A stretch of 64,000 nt of DNA from Patiria miniata (GCF_015706575.1 NW_024037064.1:6509427-6573426); one strand, 5' to 3'. Counted from the stretch's first letter, positions 45,481-57,184 are shown. Numbers and translations are program-made. Notes: generated by a model not told the origin, from the sequence alone.

Positions 45481-47766
45481 AGTGAAAGACATTTGTCAAC
45501 ATGAGCTTACACATTGTTATTTTATTGCTCATTATTGTTGACCCAAATTGTCCACGACGCGTCGACGCGACGAGGCTTATCAAAGTCTTTTCATTTTTCA
45601 CGATAAGGATGCAACTTGAAACAACACAAACTTCCGCTGCCTTTGTTACTTTGTTAGCTCTAAAAACGGGTAAAGTGAAGGCTCAAAAAGTGCATAAAAT
45701 CTCCATCATGCCGTGGTAATTCTTATTAATATATCATCCTTAACATTATCTTCACACTATACCTTAATTCCTACAAATTTGGGAGTTCATATGAAAACTA
45801 TTTTTGCCGTAATTTATCGAGAAAAATCCATACGTGAACTTACCATTTTCACGTGTGATGCAGGAACGCCGTGCGAGTACGTGAGAGTTTACCGCACAGA
45901 ATGATGACGTCATACACAACTTCTCCGAGCCGCACACGCATCCCACGTATGTTTCAGCCGCTCATTTAGTTTGCGCGCATGCGCACTCAAAATATGAAAT
46001 ACTGATAATCAGCAAACATGGATGCCTGCGGTCGCAGTTTGACCCACTGAAGTATCGGTCAACATCACGCTCGAAGAACTTTGATAAATTTTTCTGTCCA
46101 CGTGGACAGGAATTTAAGGCAATCAAAGTCACTTTTGCAAACCTTAGCGCAAAAAAAGAGAGAGTATTTGATGCATTTTTTTCGTTTTTCCGTGTCGTGT
46201 AGTACGAAAATATTGGGCCATAAATTCAAAACAGGCGACAGTTTAGGGGAAAATTTTTCAGTTTTGCCGAGTAATTGTAAACTTGTCTTCACTGAAAAAT
46301 GGTAAAAGATGCCACGGAAAGTGCGATGTATAAATATCATTTAAGTCGGAAACCGTTTCAATGAGAAAAGTAAGGTCTCACGTTATACGTTTTTTTCGTT
46401 GAATGTAACGTTAGTGTGCACGTACCTGTACACAGACCCTACGGGAATCTGGCCCGTAAACATGGCTAGCCACGCGCCACGCGCCGCGGCGCTCCGTTTG
46501 TAATCTTTCGACGCGTTGGCAAATAAATGTATACATTTAACTGAAACGATTTACAACTGACTGGTTCCCGGCCCTGAGATGCAGTTAAGTACGATCACAG
46601 AGGGTCAGAGGGTACTGGGACCAGTGTAGTTGTGCACGAAGCTTTCAAAATGGGTTAACTCGAAAATGACGATTTTTATAAGCTACAGGTTTCCTTCTTA
46701 CATCAAATCACCTGTAAAATGATTATAATCTATCATCCTTTCCGATGGTACTACGGCTGATCTAAGGTAAACCCGGCAAATTGTCAAAATTTGTAAACCA
46801 AACTCAAAATCGAACGATGTTTTTCCTTTTCATTTTGTACGTTTTTTGTCCATAATTTTTTTTTTTTTTTTGTAATATTTGAAAAGGTTTTTAGCGCCGT
46901 TACCACACTGTAGAGACAATTTATATCTTTGTTCACTTGGTCTACTGATAATTTTTGGTTTGAATCATCTTTTAGGTACGTTTGAGAAGGATACATTTTA
47001 AGACATGAAAACCAGACAATCGTTCAGTGCGTCGTCTGCTACCGCAGTTTGCAAGCCGACGACGCCGAGGAAACCATTGCGCATGCGTGAGAAGACGAAC
47101 TAAATGCACGCACGGTCTATGGGGCTGAAACATACGTGATCCCGTACCTGCATCGTTTTCTAATGGTCCCTATTATAACAACCGCGCGCGCGTGTGCGTC
47201 GTTCCAATACTTGCGCGCGCTGCGCTGACTAACAAAACTACTAATTTAAATTTTCCTACGGTGCTTCTTAAGAATCACCGTTGGAAATGCCTTCTTTCGT
47301 TGATTACTTCAAAATGACAGCTTCCCATAAAGAAAAATTTCACAGGGAGTTTAGTTCCCTTACTTTAGTTCCCTTACTTTCAACTAAGTTTGTTTTTCAA
47401 CAATAATTACGCCAGTTACATTTCGGATGGCTGCAAATGATGGACTATAGCTTTAAGACAGATCATAAGCATTCATGTTCCAGATATACTTATTGCAATA
47501 AACAAGAGTAGACTGGTGTTTCAACACTATGGGAACAATGTTATCTTATCTACACTCTTGTGTTTTTATTAGCATTGAAAGTCTCGAGTACAGTAACAGA
47601 AATAAACTCGCATTGTGCGCGTCAACGGCGTTGCGTTCGTCACGTCTAGCGTGCAATTTGTATCTTTCCTCCAGCACGTGACCCTCCATGCAAGGCCTCG
47701 CGTATGCCCGATCTAGTCTTTTTATTCTATATTAGTATAAGCAAAATACTTCATTTTTTGAGTGAA
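45481..47766. other. Intron sequence with inverted CG-rich segments, no gene
   Basis: Segments at 45938-45995 and about 47060-47143 are inverted copies (CACGTATGTTTCAGCC, ATTTAGTT, CGCATGCGCA in order), which may be the arms of a ~1.2-kb foldback element. No duplication was found. A partial copy of the TTAA-flanked MITE of 55117-55297 ends at 47452 (GATGGACTATAGCT followed by TTAA). Confidence 0.45.
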
Positions 47767-48460
47767 CCTCAAACAAATTGCAACAATTTTTTTTCACCAC
47801 AGTGCATTTCTATAAGGTCTCTAAAATGACAATCTAAAAGTCCAAAAAAATTCAAGTGGTTGAAATATGCCTAATTTGTATAAATCCAAAATGGCCGATA
47901 ATTTTAGGACTTTCACATTGATTTGGTCATATTTTTTATACTCGATAGCTTTTTCAGGTACTTAAAACGACAATTGTAGTCTGTTAACATTGATTTCTAG
48001 TATTCTAGTCCTACGTAACTTTCAAGATCCCCATGTTTCCCAAATTTAATAATTTAATAATAATTTGCATAAATGCAATATATTAATTTGCATAAATTAA
48101 AGTTAAAATTATGGCTGTCATGTGTGAACGTGTCACAATTGAATTTTTCTGATAATCCAAGTTCGGTTATTTATTTATACATAAATATCACACCACAGTG
48201 CATTTCTATAAGGCCCCTAAAAAGGTCCAAAAATGCAAGTGGTGGAAATATGCCTAATTTGCATAAATTCAAAATGGCCACTAAAACCATGATTTTCATA
48301 TTGATTTTGCCATAACTTTCGTCCTACATTGCTTTTTGGGGTACTTTCAACAACAGTTTGTCATTTTACTTTGATTTCATCATTATGCTAGTCCTGGGTA
48401 CCTTTCTAGGTCCCTATGTTTCCCAAATTTGCCAGATGTCGTATAATATTCCTCCCATAC
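47767..48460 (-). repeat. Left arm of a large inverted satellite repeat (~380-bp unit, two units)
   Basis: Two tandem units with recurring landmarks CACAGTGCATTTCTATAAGG (47800, 48194), AAGTGGT.GAAATATGCCTAATTTG and ATGTTTCCCAAATTT (48033, 48418). Unit spacing is about 385 bp. The reverse complement of the same family forms 54055-55350. Confidence 0.85.
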
Positions 48461-48519
48461 AAACGGAAAAACCGCCAGCACCACCAACACTACTTGAGGT
48501 CATCAGATGTAGAGTGTTA

Positions 48520-50011
48520 CAACTGATAATGTATTTACCAACGGATAACGTATCACCAACCGATAATGTATCACAAATTGACCGATATTGTATCACTAAC
48601 CGATAATGTAGCAAAAATTGACTGATAGTGTAGTAAAATTTGTATCCGATAATGTATCACGTGTCGACGGATAATGTAACTACAAAATACCTGTATCCGA
48701 TAATGAATCACCACGGAACGGATACTGTATCAACCAATAAAATATCAAAAAATCAATCGATAATGTATAAGTATGGGGAAAAGGTATACAACAATGTTTT
48801 TTGTATGTCCTGTATATCCCGCCCCACTTTTTGACCGGGGAGGGGGGTCTGGACTATTGGATCACCCCCCCCCCCCCCCCATTATTTCGTATTTAGAGAA
48901 AAGGGGCAAATTTTGAGGTGTTTTTTTAACTTTCCAACCACCGAAATGTATTAAATAGTACTGAGAAAGGGAGAAAGAGTACAAAAAGCTTGAAATGCGC
49001 TGATACATCTGTATCATGAACAGCACCACAGTGTCATGTGGTCTCCAGCCCCCCCCCCGTTTTTGATTTAACCATGGAGCTATGGGCTCCGTGCACAAGT
49101 GCCCCTTCAACGGCCAGAAACGGAGAGTTGAGGGAGGACCTCGACTGGTGCCGGTCCATCCACTGCGTATTTTGAATTACGCAAAGTTATTGGGGGAGGG
49201 AATAGTCTGTGAGACCATCGCAAGTTAAGTTGAACGTATGCGCGCGCCGACGTTGCCTGACGATCATGCGAAGACCTTGCGGCTAATAGCCTTGGCACAT
49301 TCTGGAAGTGGTGTGGAACTTTGTGCGCGAACCATTACAGTACAGTACGCACATGCTGTGTTCCGTCCATTGATCTCCATACGTTCGCTTGTTCGAACTC
49401 CACACGGAGATCAATGGTCCCGTACGTCCATGGTGCTTTCAAAAGTGGTAAAACGCGCCCTCATTTGTTGGAGCACGGAGCCCATACGGAGGTCAAGTGT
49501 CAGGAGAACAGAATTTGTCCACATTTCGGCGCGGATGTGCGAGTGCGGTTAATCCCCCCCCCCCCACCCGACATCAAAAGCTTGGTACACCACTAGCCTA
49601 GGCCCACTTGGAAGTAGAGCTTCTCCAAACCAGAGCAACTTCCTCCCAAATAAAAAAAAACAATTCTTAATGATAAACTATCCCGAGTGGGGACTCATCA
49701 TAGTAAAGGCACTTATTAGACTTTAATTAATTTACAATATTTCCACCTTTTCCAAATATACTGATACATTATCGGTTGATTTTTGATACATTATCGGTTG
49801 ATACAGTATCCGTTCCGAGGTGATACATTATCGGATACAGTTATTTTGTAGTTACATTATCCGTCGACACGCGATACATTAACGGATACAAATTTTACTA
49901 CACTATCAGTCAATTTTGCTACATTGTCGGTTAGTGATACAATATCGGTCAATTTGTGATACATTATCCGTTGGTTACTACATTATCCGTTGGTTACTAC
50001 ATTATCAGTTG
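48520..50011. mobile_element. Long-TIR element made of GATAATGTATC repeats
   Basis: Inverted arms of about 260-290 bp (48520-48790 and 49740-50011) are themselves built from many copies of a short motif, CGATAATGTATC or GATACATTATCGGT. The termini are CAACTGATAATGTA, flanked by TA on both sides (48518-48519 and 50012-50013), consistent with a Tc1/mariner-like TA duplication. The ~950-bp centre shows no transposase. The matching order of motif variants in the two arms indicates one palindromic element rather than two independent arrays. Confidence 0.8.
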
Positions 50012-50719
50012 TAATGTTGTGTTGCTAAACACTACCGGGATCGACGAGGACAAAACTGAAAGAAATATAAATACGGAGACCAATTCTGGGTCCAAATAAT
50101 TTATTTCTGACAACTCAACTGAACATAAGATAAGATTACATCGTGAAGCGAACAGTAATAAATGTTGGGCGTTGTCGACGGCGCCTCTAGACCAACTGCG
50201 CCGAGTACAGTACAGTGGTTGACTTAAAAAGACAGCCTTGCATAACATGACAATTGCATTACTTAAATTCCAATTGGCCCTGCAGCCGCAGACCACATTT
50301 AAAGGAAACACAAGAATGCTTCACAACAGTACCGTGGGTGTAAGAAGCGTTCGTTCGTTTTGGACGGTTTGTCATGACGGTTCGTGACAGCTCGTCATGA
50401 CGGTCGTCCTGGCAAATCACATTCCTCGCTAATACGAAGGGGCGTGATCAATGGATCTTGGCCATCAACTGGCTCCTCTGTACGGTAAACTTTGTTGTTT
50501 GGGAATGAAGACTTTAGATTACTTATCAAATAATTATGGAACACACACACACACACACCTACCTGCTAGGGTCTGCCACGTCGAATGCTATGGGCGTCGC
50601 GAGGATTTTTTTCTAGAGGGGGTAATGCACATTTCGCCCCCCCCCCTAAAAAAATAACAAATACCTGTACTTTTGCCAGCTATTCTCAATTTATCTTTTT
50701 TCGAGGGTCGGCATGGGGG

Positions 50720-51022
50720 CATTTACTCACCACTTTTGTGATGATAAAAAGTAGTAATTAAATAGTCAAATCTGTCAGGAGCAAGTGGGCATCGCCGGCA
50801 TTTATCTCCGTTTTCAGAGAATATTTCTATTCCCCCTGGATGGGATGCTAGTCCATCGCAGGTTACTCCACAGCTAATGCCAGCACCCTTTTTTATTCCC
50901 AGTTGGAGAGAGGCAAGTGTGGATGAAGTCTGCCCTAGGATACAACATATGGCCAGCACCTGAATTCGAACTCATGACCCTCTGATCATGAGTCACAAAC
51001 CCTAACCACACTACGAAACATA
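50720..51022 (-). mobile_element. tRNA-derived SINE with V-type central domain
   Basis: On the minus strand the head from 51022 has an A-box-like segment (GTGGTTAGGG) and a B-box-like segment (GAGTTCGAATTC) spaced as in a tRNA. It is followed by GCGATGGACTAGCATCCCAT, which matches the conserved central (V) domain shared by SINEs of vertebrates and marine invertebrates. The tail end near 50720 is approximate. This is family recognition from memory. Confidence 0.6.
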
Positions 51023-51099
51023 ACGGAGTTTGATCACTGCTTGCTCAATTGGAAGTTGGTTGCTGCCTCGGCAAATAATATGACATAATCTTACTATTG

Positions 51100-51860
51100 A
51101 AGCGCATTTCTGGTGCTGCACATGACTACCACCCAAAAAAACGTCAAACTTTAATTTGGGGATTGACGGATCCTGTAAAGTCCTTGGAGTTATTGTAACG
51201 CATGCCTGTCACCTAAAAATACACAAAATTATGGCGGTTTTGTCTTAAATTCTGAATTATCGAAAGAACGGTTCGTGGCTAGACTGTACGAATCATAATT
51301 TTCTGCATAAGCAATAAAATATGCTTATTTTCAAAAAAAAGAAAAGAAGGATTTTGTGGCTTTTTGGTTTTTGCAGGGCATAATAAAAGTTTGCTCTGTT
51401 ATTTTTTGGTCCCATTTTAATAGCTATAAAATTAGGCAACTGCTGAACGGCAGAGGGAATTGCAACCGCCACCTCTAAATCTGATACCGTAGAAGGAGGC
51501 TGGCTGGAAATGAGAGGCTGCAATTATTGTCCATTTGTCTTTTGTTCTTCCTCGTTTCTACTCATGAATATGAATTTGTGAAGACAATTTTTTTAAAGCC
51601 AGCCATCCAGTCAAAGTAATAGAAGCAGAAAAAAGCTGCCTAATATGGGAGACGTGATCCAAAAACATAAGCAGTGTCGGTAGACTTCAATTTGGAATTT
51701 GACAGAGCCTCTGAGTCCCTGGAGTTTATGTAACATATGCTTATCATCTCAAAATACATGTTTTTTTTTATCATGGCTTTCTTGTTTTTGCAGGGCGTAA
51801 TAAATAGTTTGCTCTAAGCCAACGAAAGAATGGTTCGTGGCTACATTGTACGTTTTGTTG
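51100..51860. repeat. Pair of diverged direct repeats inside the 50349-52878 element
   Basis: Positions about 51145-51290 and 51690-51860 share phrases in the same order: AATTTGG..ATTGAC, GAGTTTATGTAAC, TTTTTGCAGGG, TAATAAA, TTTGCTCT and ACGGTTCGTGGCTA. The spacing is about 550 bp. No coding content. Confidence 0.5.
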
Positions 51861-52878
51861 AAACTAAACTAGTGAGGTACCATTTCAATCAGTTATGGCG
51901 AAAAAAGAGAAGTGTATGAAATAGATTAATTCTTGTTATTTCGCCCTGTGGTTGTGGTGCGTGTGCCCTTGGGCAAAGCACTTAATTTGCCACTCATTTG
52001 GCCCACCCAGGATTTTTTTTTTGTAGCGGGGGCAAAGCAAAATAATTGTCCCTCAAAATCCTTGTATTTTCTCTAGCATATTCTCAATTGATCATTTTGT
52101 TTTTGGGTGGGCGGGGGACATTTGCCCGCCCCACCCCCAGTGACACCCCTCGAGACGCCCATTTTTTAAATGTGTATTAAATTAATAGCAAATATGACTT
52201 AAACTATCCAGGAGGCACATGTCGTGCAATGTTTAGAATTCTGAAAGAAAAGAATTGAGAAATCAAACCTCTTCCATGCAGGCACAGATGAAGTCGCACA
52301 GAAAAATGAAGGATTATGAGGTATATTGCAAAAGTGGCATTTTAGTGTTTGAATCCACATGTACATAGTATATATAGACACATGCACTGGGTTCAAAACT
52401 ACATGTAGTGATGAAAGTTTGCCAATTTATTCTCGCAATAAACACCTGTAATCCATCATGTTTTTGTACGAGTTCATCAGCGCCCTAAGACAGTCCCTGC
52501 ATGAAAGAGATTTCTTCCTGCTCCTTTTCTTTAAGAACTTTGAACATCGCGTGGTAAATAAATGTAGGGCCTATGGCCTTGTACCCCTATTTTAAACTCC
52601 CGCACTAATCCCATTCAAAGTGAGCAACTGCATGGGCAGGCTTTCAATTTCCATTGTTATTGCATTCGATTTCAATTTGCATTGTTATTGCATTGTTGTT
52701 GCATTCTAAAGTCTTTATTACGAATGACAAAGGATACCGTACAGAGGAGCCATTTGATTGACAACATCTTATTGATCACGCCCCTTCGTTTCAGTAAGGA
52801 ATGTGATTGGACAGGAGGACCGTTATGACAAGCTGTCATGACAAACCGTCATGACTAACCGTCCAAAAACGAAAGAAC

Positions 52879-53223
52879 ACTAGAAAGACTTGTGCGAATA
52901 GAACTGCACGTGCCGAAAGTATGGTCTCTCTTGGTCAACTGCTTGCACTGAAAACCGTGGTGCTAGTTGTGCCAACTCGCCACCACCAGACATTGATCCT
53001 AAGGCTGCTGAAGTCTTATAGTCTGCCACATAAGTGTTCATTCTTAGATACAATGATGTACGTGTAGATGATAACAATCAGACTAACATTGCATGCAAGC
53101 CAATATGGATGATAGGCCGCCAATATGAATCTTTGTGATATTTCTGTATTCATAACTGAACTTGGATTATCAGGAAAAGTACAACTGTTTTCTCCCTTCA
53201 CAGAAATCATATATGATAAGAAG
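52879..53223. other. Noncoding intron sequence, no feature recognised
   Basis: Short stretch between two inverted-repeat elements. No gene, exon or repeat was identified. Confidence 0.3.
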
Positions 53224-53227
53224 TTAA

Positions 53228-53692
53228 CCCTAAAGGGGCCGGGGGGCGGAATCCGCCCCCGCCCCCCCCCTCAACATTTTCCGTGATAGCCTCTAAAAAA
53301 AATTTTTCTCGCAACCCGAGCTGTTATGACTTTTTAGCCTCGAGCTTTGCGCATCTTTTGAGACCAAAAACACAAAAATCGGACCACGGGTTGCCGCGTA
53401 GCGAAAATATTTTTTCCGGCGCTACACGCCGTAAAAACTGAATGTTCGCATATACGTCGTGTACACAGAGCAGAATTGCCATTCGTACATATGAATAATA
53501 AGTTAGCCATAATTCCAAAACCCTTTGACCTATAGTTATGAAATTTCTTGGGTGTGTTTAGGAAGAGTTGCTCTATGCATGAGCCGAGTTTCAAAATGTG
53601 TCGTCACTCGATGGCCGAGATCTTTGGGGAGGGGGGGGGGGGGCGGAATCCGCCCGGCTGAGAGATGGTAAAAAAAACCGGCCCCTTTAGTG
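53228..53692. mobile_element. piggyBac-type MITE (TTAA flanks)
   Basis: A 465-bp element. The left end CCCTAAAGGGGCCGG and the reversed right end CACTAAAGGGGCCGG are inverted repeats, with GGCGGAATCCGCCC just inside both. The tetranucleotide TTAA flanks it on both sides (53224-53227 and 53693-53696). TTAA duplications and CCCT-type ends are characteristic of piggyBac. The inner sequence has no transposase. Confidence 0.85.
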
Positions 53693-53696
53693 TTAA

Positions 53697-54054
53697 GCTA
53701 CGCTTTCATTTCATTAACTATTCCGTATTTTGTGTTTTGAGTTGCATATTCGAAACTGATATTGTTAAGTGATTTAGTGAGAACCACTTAAATAATTGCG
53801 AATTTAAATATGATTGTGTTTTTATTAAATTGACTTGCTACTTGTTCCTTTTAAGTTGTTAAGAATTAGTATTTAGCTTTGTCATTCTGTTCTTGGATGA
53901 AGATTACTCAATATGTATCTTGCGCCTCTTAAATCAGACTCAATAAAAGTGCAAAACCTGATGAACAGTTACCCCCGCAACCCATTTTCCATGGCCTGAG
54001 TCCCAACATGGGTCCTAATTGTGCTGTAACTTCAACTTTACTTTACTTTATTTG
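53697..54054. other. Noncoding intron sequence, no feature recognised
   Basis: AT-rich, without recognisable genes or repeats. Confidence 0.3.
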
Positions 54055-55350
54055 AATTCATGCAAATAAATATAAGGCATTTATGCAAATTATTATACGG
54101 CATTTGGCAAAGTTGGGAAACATAGGGATCTAGAAAGGTATCCAGGACTAGAATTATGATGAAATCAACGTAAAAGAACAAATTGTTGTTTAAAGTACCC
54201 CAAAGAGTAATGTACGACGAGAGTTATGGCCAAATCAGAATGAAAATCATATAATAAGTGGCCATTTTGAATTTATGCAAATTAGGCATATTTCCACCAC
54301 TTGGATATTTTTTTAAACTTTTTTTTCGGGACCATATAAAGATGCTCTGTGGTGTGACACATAACTGAACTAGAAGTTAGTAGGGAAAATTCAATTGTGG
54401 CATGTCCACACATGACAGCCATCATTTTAATTTTAATTTATATGCAAATTAATATAAGACATTTATGCAAATTATTATACGGCACTTGGCAAAGTTGGGA
54501 AACATACGGATCTAGAAAGGTACCCAGGACTAGAATAATGATGAAATCAATGTAAAAGGTCAAATTGTTGCTTAAAGTACCCCAATAAGCAATGTAGGAT
54601 GAGAATTATGGCCAAATCAATATGAAAATAATATAATTAGTGGCTATTTTATATTTATGCAAATTAAGCATATGTCCACCACTTGGATTTTTTTGTCCTT
54701 TTTTTTCGGGACCATATAGAGATGCTCTGTGGTGTGATATTTATGTATACATACATGTACCTGAACTAGTAGTTATTAGGGAAAATTCAATTGTGATGTC
54801 AACACATGACAGCCATAATTTTAAATTAAATTTATGCAAATTAATATACGGCATTTATGCAAATTTTGTTTACCGCATTTGGCAATTTGGGAAATATAGG
54901 AATCTTGGAATTTACCTAGGACTAGAATAATGATGAAATCAATGTAAAAGGACTGAAAATGTTGTTTAAAGTTCCTCAAGAAGCTAATAGTATGAGAAAT
55001 ATGACCAAATCATTGTGAAAGTCCTAAAATATGCGGCAATTTTGGATTTATGCAATTAGGCATATTTCCACCACTTGTTTTTTTGGACTTTCAGTATGTC
55101 ATTTTAGGGACCTTAAAGCCACAGTCCATCATTTGTAATTTGTGCATTTTGTTCGTTGCAAGCAACAAAAGAGTTCAAAATCTAATGAGGGATACTGAGC
55201 AATTAACCTGATGAAGTTCGTTTTTCAACCAAGTATGTTTTTCAACAATAATTACACCAGTTACTTTTCGGATGGCTGCAAATGATGGACTATACCTTTA
55301 AACAAATGCACTGTGGTAAAAAAAAACATTCTGTTGCAATTTGTTTGAGG
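54055..55350 (+). repeat. Right arm of the large inverted satellite repeat (~385-bp unit, three units)
   Basis: Units are marked by AAGTTGGGAAACATA (54110, 54492, and a variant near 54885), GCATAT.TCCACCACTTGGA and ATGCTCTGTGGTGTGA. The arm is the reverse complement of 47767-48460 and ends with TTGCAATTTGTTTGAGGT at about 55335-55352, mirroring the left arm's outer end. A TTAA-flanked MITE sits inside the last unit. Confidence 0.85.
55117..55297. mobile_element. 181-bp MITE inserted in the satellite at TTAA
   Basis: The ends are inverted: left AGCCACAGTCCATCATTTG, right reversed AGGTATAGTCCATCATTTG. TTAA flanks both sides (55113-55116 and 55298-55301). Comparison with the other arm near 47810, where the satellite runs on without it, shows the empty site directly. 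A second, partial copy ends at 47452, also next to TTAA. Confidence 0.8.
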
Positions 55351-55365
55351 TCAAACCTTATATAG

Positions 55366-55517
55366 ACCAATGGCAGACGCGATCGATAATTGACGCGCGA
55401 AGGTGCAAACGCCATGTTGTGTGACAAAATGTGCATGGATAGATATACGCTTGTCCCACAACATGGCGTCGCGCGCCTTCGCGCATCGATTATCGAACGC
55501 GTCTGCAAGCGGTCTAT
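55366..55517. repeat. Hairpin-forming foldback sequence, ~64-bp stem
   Basis: The left half (AGACCAATGGCAGACGCG ... AACGCCATGTTGTG) and right half are near-perfect inverted copies around a ~25-nt loop centred near 55440. An RNA or single strand would fold into a long hairpin. It may be a small palindromic MITE. It lies just outside the right satellite arm. Confidence 0.85.
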
Positions 55518-57184
55518 TGCCTGGACTATATCTATGGGCTCTTTGGAACAATACGCGCTACGCGCAACGCTGAACGCGCACACCAGCATGCATTTGCACA
55601 CAAATACCGTGTCATGGAACAAGCATGATCCTAAAGCCCGGTTCATACTTCATGCGAAAGCGAATGCGAGGCGAATTTTCAGTCGTGAAACATTTACTCG
55701 ACGAGGTGCTATGATTTTACAGGATGCTTTGCACTGTCATTCACTAACAGTCAAGCAAGGTATTTCAAAATGATTTGGTAGGTTTTTTTTTTATGTTTGC
55801 AAATGTTGTATTTTCCCTTTAAGACATGTTGGTCTGAAGTCTGTTGACGCATTTATGATTTATGTACGTATGGGCTATGTGCACATTTAGATACAGACCG
55901 AGCGCGACCCAGACTGGGCCAAGTCAACTGCTCACGAGGTGACCTTTTGTTACTTGGTAAGAACAATTTACACTTTTTACACTTACTTCGTAAAACCGAA
56001 AAACACGGATTTCAGGCTTTCTGTCAATTTTTTGTTTAAACGAATTAGGAAAGTAAACAATATTTCGCTTTGAAATTTGATCAAATTCTTCTTGAAGACA
56101 ACTATGATAAAAAAAGCTAGTACAACTCGAACTCGAACAATAATCGATTTTCTAGGTTTTTGTCACTTCGTGAGCAAGGCGATGAAATGTGATATTGCAT
56201 ATTGGCAGGATATAATTGTAACATTCCATGTAAATCACGCCACGATGAATTGATTATGTTTTTACATCAGATACCATTATATACAATAAACAAATGCTGA
56301 TGATCCAATACCAGGATGAGAGAACAGCTAGTGGTGGGACTGGGTACGAGGTTGGTCTTTAGCCTTCTTGGCATGTGGCGGCCAAAGTAGGAAGTCACTA
56401 AATTGGTTTTGTCAATGTGCCAAAACGGCAAATAAAAATAATTTCACAAAAAGCACAGAGCGTCTTTATCCAAATGTGGCTGCGTGGACTGAGTATGTGT
56501 ATTTGCTTTTCATCAATACCATTTTCGATAACTTGGTTCCTGCGTGCTCTTTTTCACCGAGTGAGGGCGCTGTAACAATGTCATGTTTAGGCGGATGCAG
56601 CAAAAGAATATATATTGTATATCGAAGCAAATGTTGATATTTGATAGCTTTGGTGTCACTATTACAATGATTAACTATCAAACTGCTTGAAGGGCATGTA
56701 AAGGCATAACGATTCCGGGTTGGATCTAGGATTTATATTGTACTTATACTGTACTTTCAATGAGGGCGCTGTTAAAATTCGACCATCTTTTACAATATAC
56801 TACAGAAAAGAGTACAAATACCCGCACATAACCCAGGTCGCTCTGTCCGAATTTCGTGCACAGGCGGACATTATGACCAGTATATATTTTTGGGTTGTCA
56901 GAGCATGGGGGTTTATATTATTTCTTATGCATTTCTATGGAAAAAAAAACAGTCAGAGCTTGGGGAGGGTTGACACCCCCTCTCCCCCCCCCCCCCATCC
57001 GCGCTTGCACTTACCTTGAATCCACGTCCGTTTGCTCCACAAAATGGTGTCGGTGGGAGCAGCACGGTCATTCGCTTTACAAAATTCTAGAGCACAACAC
57101 ACAATCTGCGTTAAACTAAGAGTTCCGATTAGTGGAGGCAAGTTTTAAATTACAATTTGCATTATTTTTTTTTATCCAAAATAG
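55518..57184. other. Noncoding intron sequence upstream of the terminal exon
   Basis: No gene recognised. On the minus strand a strong donor-like site (CAAG|GTAAGTG at about 57013-57017) ends a short open stretch beginning near 57141, but nothing else supports an exon. The last ~15 nt before 57185 form a T-rich tract ending in AG. Confidence 0.35.

Larger units (their letters stand above)
50349..52878. mobile_element. Inverted-repeat element with ~180-bp arms
   Basis: The left arm 50349-50540 and the reversed right arm 52695-52878 share in order TTTGGACGGTT, TGTCATGACGG, AATCACATTCCT, CGAAGGGGCGTGATCAAT, GGCTCCTCTGTACGGTA and GACTTTAGA. The centre is noncoding and has received a SINE and other repeats. 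Its limits are set by where arm similarity fades. No duplication was confirmed. Confidence 0.8.
32109..57184 (+). other. Predicted 25-kb intron of the actinoporin-like gene
   Basis: It is bounded by GTAAGC at 32109 and a pyrimidine-rich acceptor ending CCAAAATAG at 57184. The flanking exons are both phase 0 and join two adjacent parts of the same protein family. Inside are an antisense Gypsy element, inverted-repeat transposons, a SINE and satellite arms, listed separately. No further actinoporin-like exon was seen within it. Transcript evidence would be decisive. Confidence 0.55.

Noticed and set aside
48480-50030. Two independent satellite arrays of GATAATGTATC
   Set aside because: The motif variants are in mirrored order and both ends carry the same terminus with TA, so a single inverted-repeat element explains both.
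56953-57141. Minus-strand exon ending in a CAAG|GTAAGTG donor
   Set aside because: Only one good splice site. No start codon, acceptor or homology supports it.
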